This document shows, piece by piece, positions 5,349-5,412 of a DNA stretch of 5,412 nt; within the stretch, counting starts at the first letter, position 1, and every line of letters begins with the position of its first letter. The notes beneath the pieces were generated by a model. It saw only the letters and a program-made list of their open reading frames with translations, ran no database searches and was not told the origin of the DNA. Source of the stretch: Candidatus Aminicenantota bacterium (GTDB lineage Bacteria > Acidobacteriota > Aminicenantia > UBA2199); NCBI GenBank assembly GCA_020355945.1, contig CP070627.1, positions 5,647,776 through 5,653,187 on the forward strand, written 5' to 3'. Position numbers and translations under genes: made by a program.

Positions 5349-5412
5349 TCCTATTAAAAAAGCAATTGTTTTTTTTATTTCTCCTTTTCATTATCCTGTA
5401 TCTTTGTTACCA
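5324..5412 (+). CDS. N-terminus of a putative exported or membrane-anchored protein (cut by window end)
   Basis: An ATG at 5324 opens a frame different from that of the preceding gene, overlaps its last 25 bases and stays open for 29 codons to the window edge. AGGTG (5314-5318) lies 5 nt upstream, a reasonable ribosome binding site. The product begins MDQRDRNLILLKKQ, with basic residues, and continues into LFFLFLLFIILYLCY, a hydrophobic run typical of a signal peptide or signal anchor. The T8 and A6 tracts here would then be Phe and Lys codons rather than a terminator. With so little sequence the family is unknown. The overlap suggests that it is the third gene of the purF operon. Confidence 0.55.
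   Translation, partial: MDQRDRNLILLKKQLFFLFLLFIILYLCY

Noticed and set aside
5349..5376. A6 and T8 tracts after the DUF4388 gene as an intrinsic terminator
   Set aside because: The possible stem is AT-only with almost no loop, and the stretch is open coding sequence for the overlapping ORF that starts at 5324.

Overview
The window looks like a moderately AT-rich bacterial chromosome segment. It carries two divergent gene groups separated by a 427-bp intergenic region (2308-2734). The taxon cannot be fixed from this sequence. A Bacillus-type iron-sulfur PurF, a short bacterial pyruvoyl SpeD with a divergent SpeD paralogue, and a DUF4388/PATAN-like protein together suggest a free-living, probably anaerobic environmental lineage (for example Desulfobacterota, Acidobacteriota/Aminicenantes or a similar candidate phylum). 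That placement is inference. Nothing clearly marks a phage, plasmid or insertion sequence.

Left half, minus strand: a polyamine cluster. Transcription order is a 107-residue extremely acidic protein (2307-1984), speD for S-adenosylmethionine decarboxylase (1873-1478), a divergent SpeD-family paralogue (1467-1066) and speE for spermidine synthase (902-57). A TTGACT/TATATA promoter candidate near 2532-2505 would drive the first three genes from a leader of about 190 nt, which contains a possible 25-codon upstream ORF. speE has its own near-consensus promoter (TTTACA, 17 bp, TATAAT) and a strong ribosome binding site. SpeD makes decarboxylated AdoMet, and SpeE transfers its aminopropyl group to putrescine to give spermidine. 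The paralogue keeps the serine, histidine and cysteine of the pyruvoyl chemistry but has lost the HTWPE segment. It could therefore be the enzyme that supplies putrescine or agmatine; this is a hypothesis.

Right half, plus strand: purF (2735-4201), the first committed step of purine synthesis, sits behind a good sigma70-type promoter (TTGACT, 17 bp, TATAAA). One base after its stop begins a 381-residue DUF4388/PATAN-like protein (4203-5348). Overlapping the end of that gene by 25 bases, in another frame, a further ORF begins at 5324 with a Shine-Dalgarno sequence and a strongly hydrophobic N-terminus, and runs off the window. The spacing indicates one translationally coupled operon.

Non-coding structure: a perfect 10-bp G6/C6 inverted repeat lies just past the speE stop (10-45), and a GC-rich hairpin (2577-2602) sits alone in the AT-rich intergenic region. 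Both look like dispersed palindromic elements and may act as terminators. The two divergent promoters share an identical 11-mer, TTGACTTTTAC. I found no tRNA, rRNA, CRISPR array or recognisable riboswitch.
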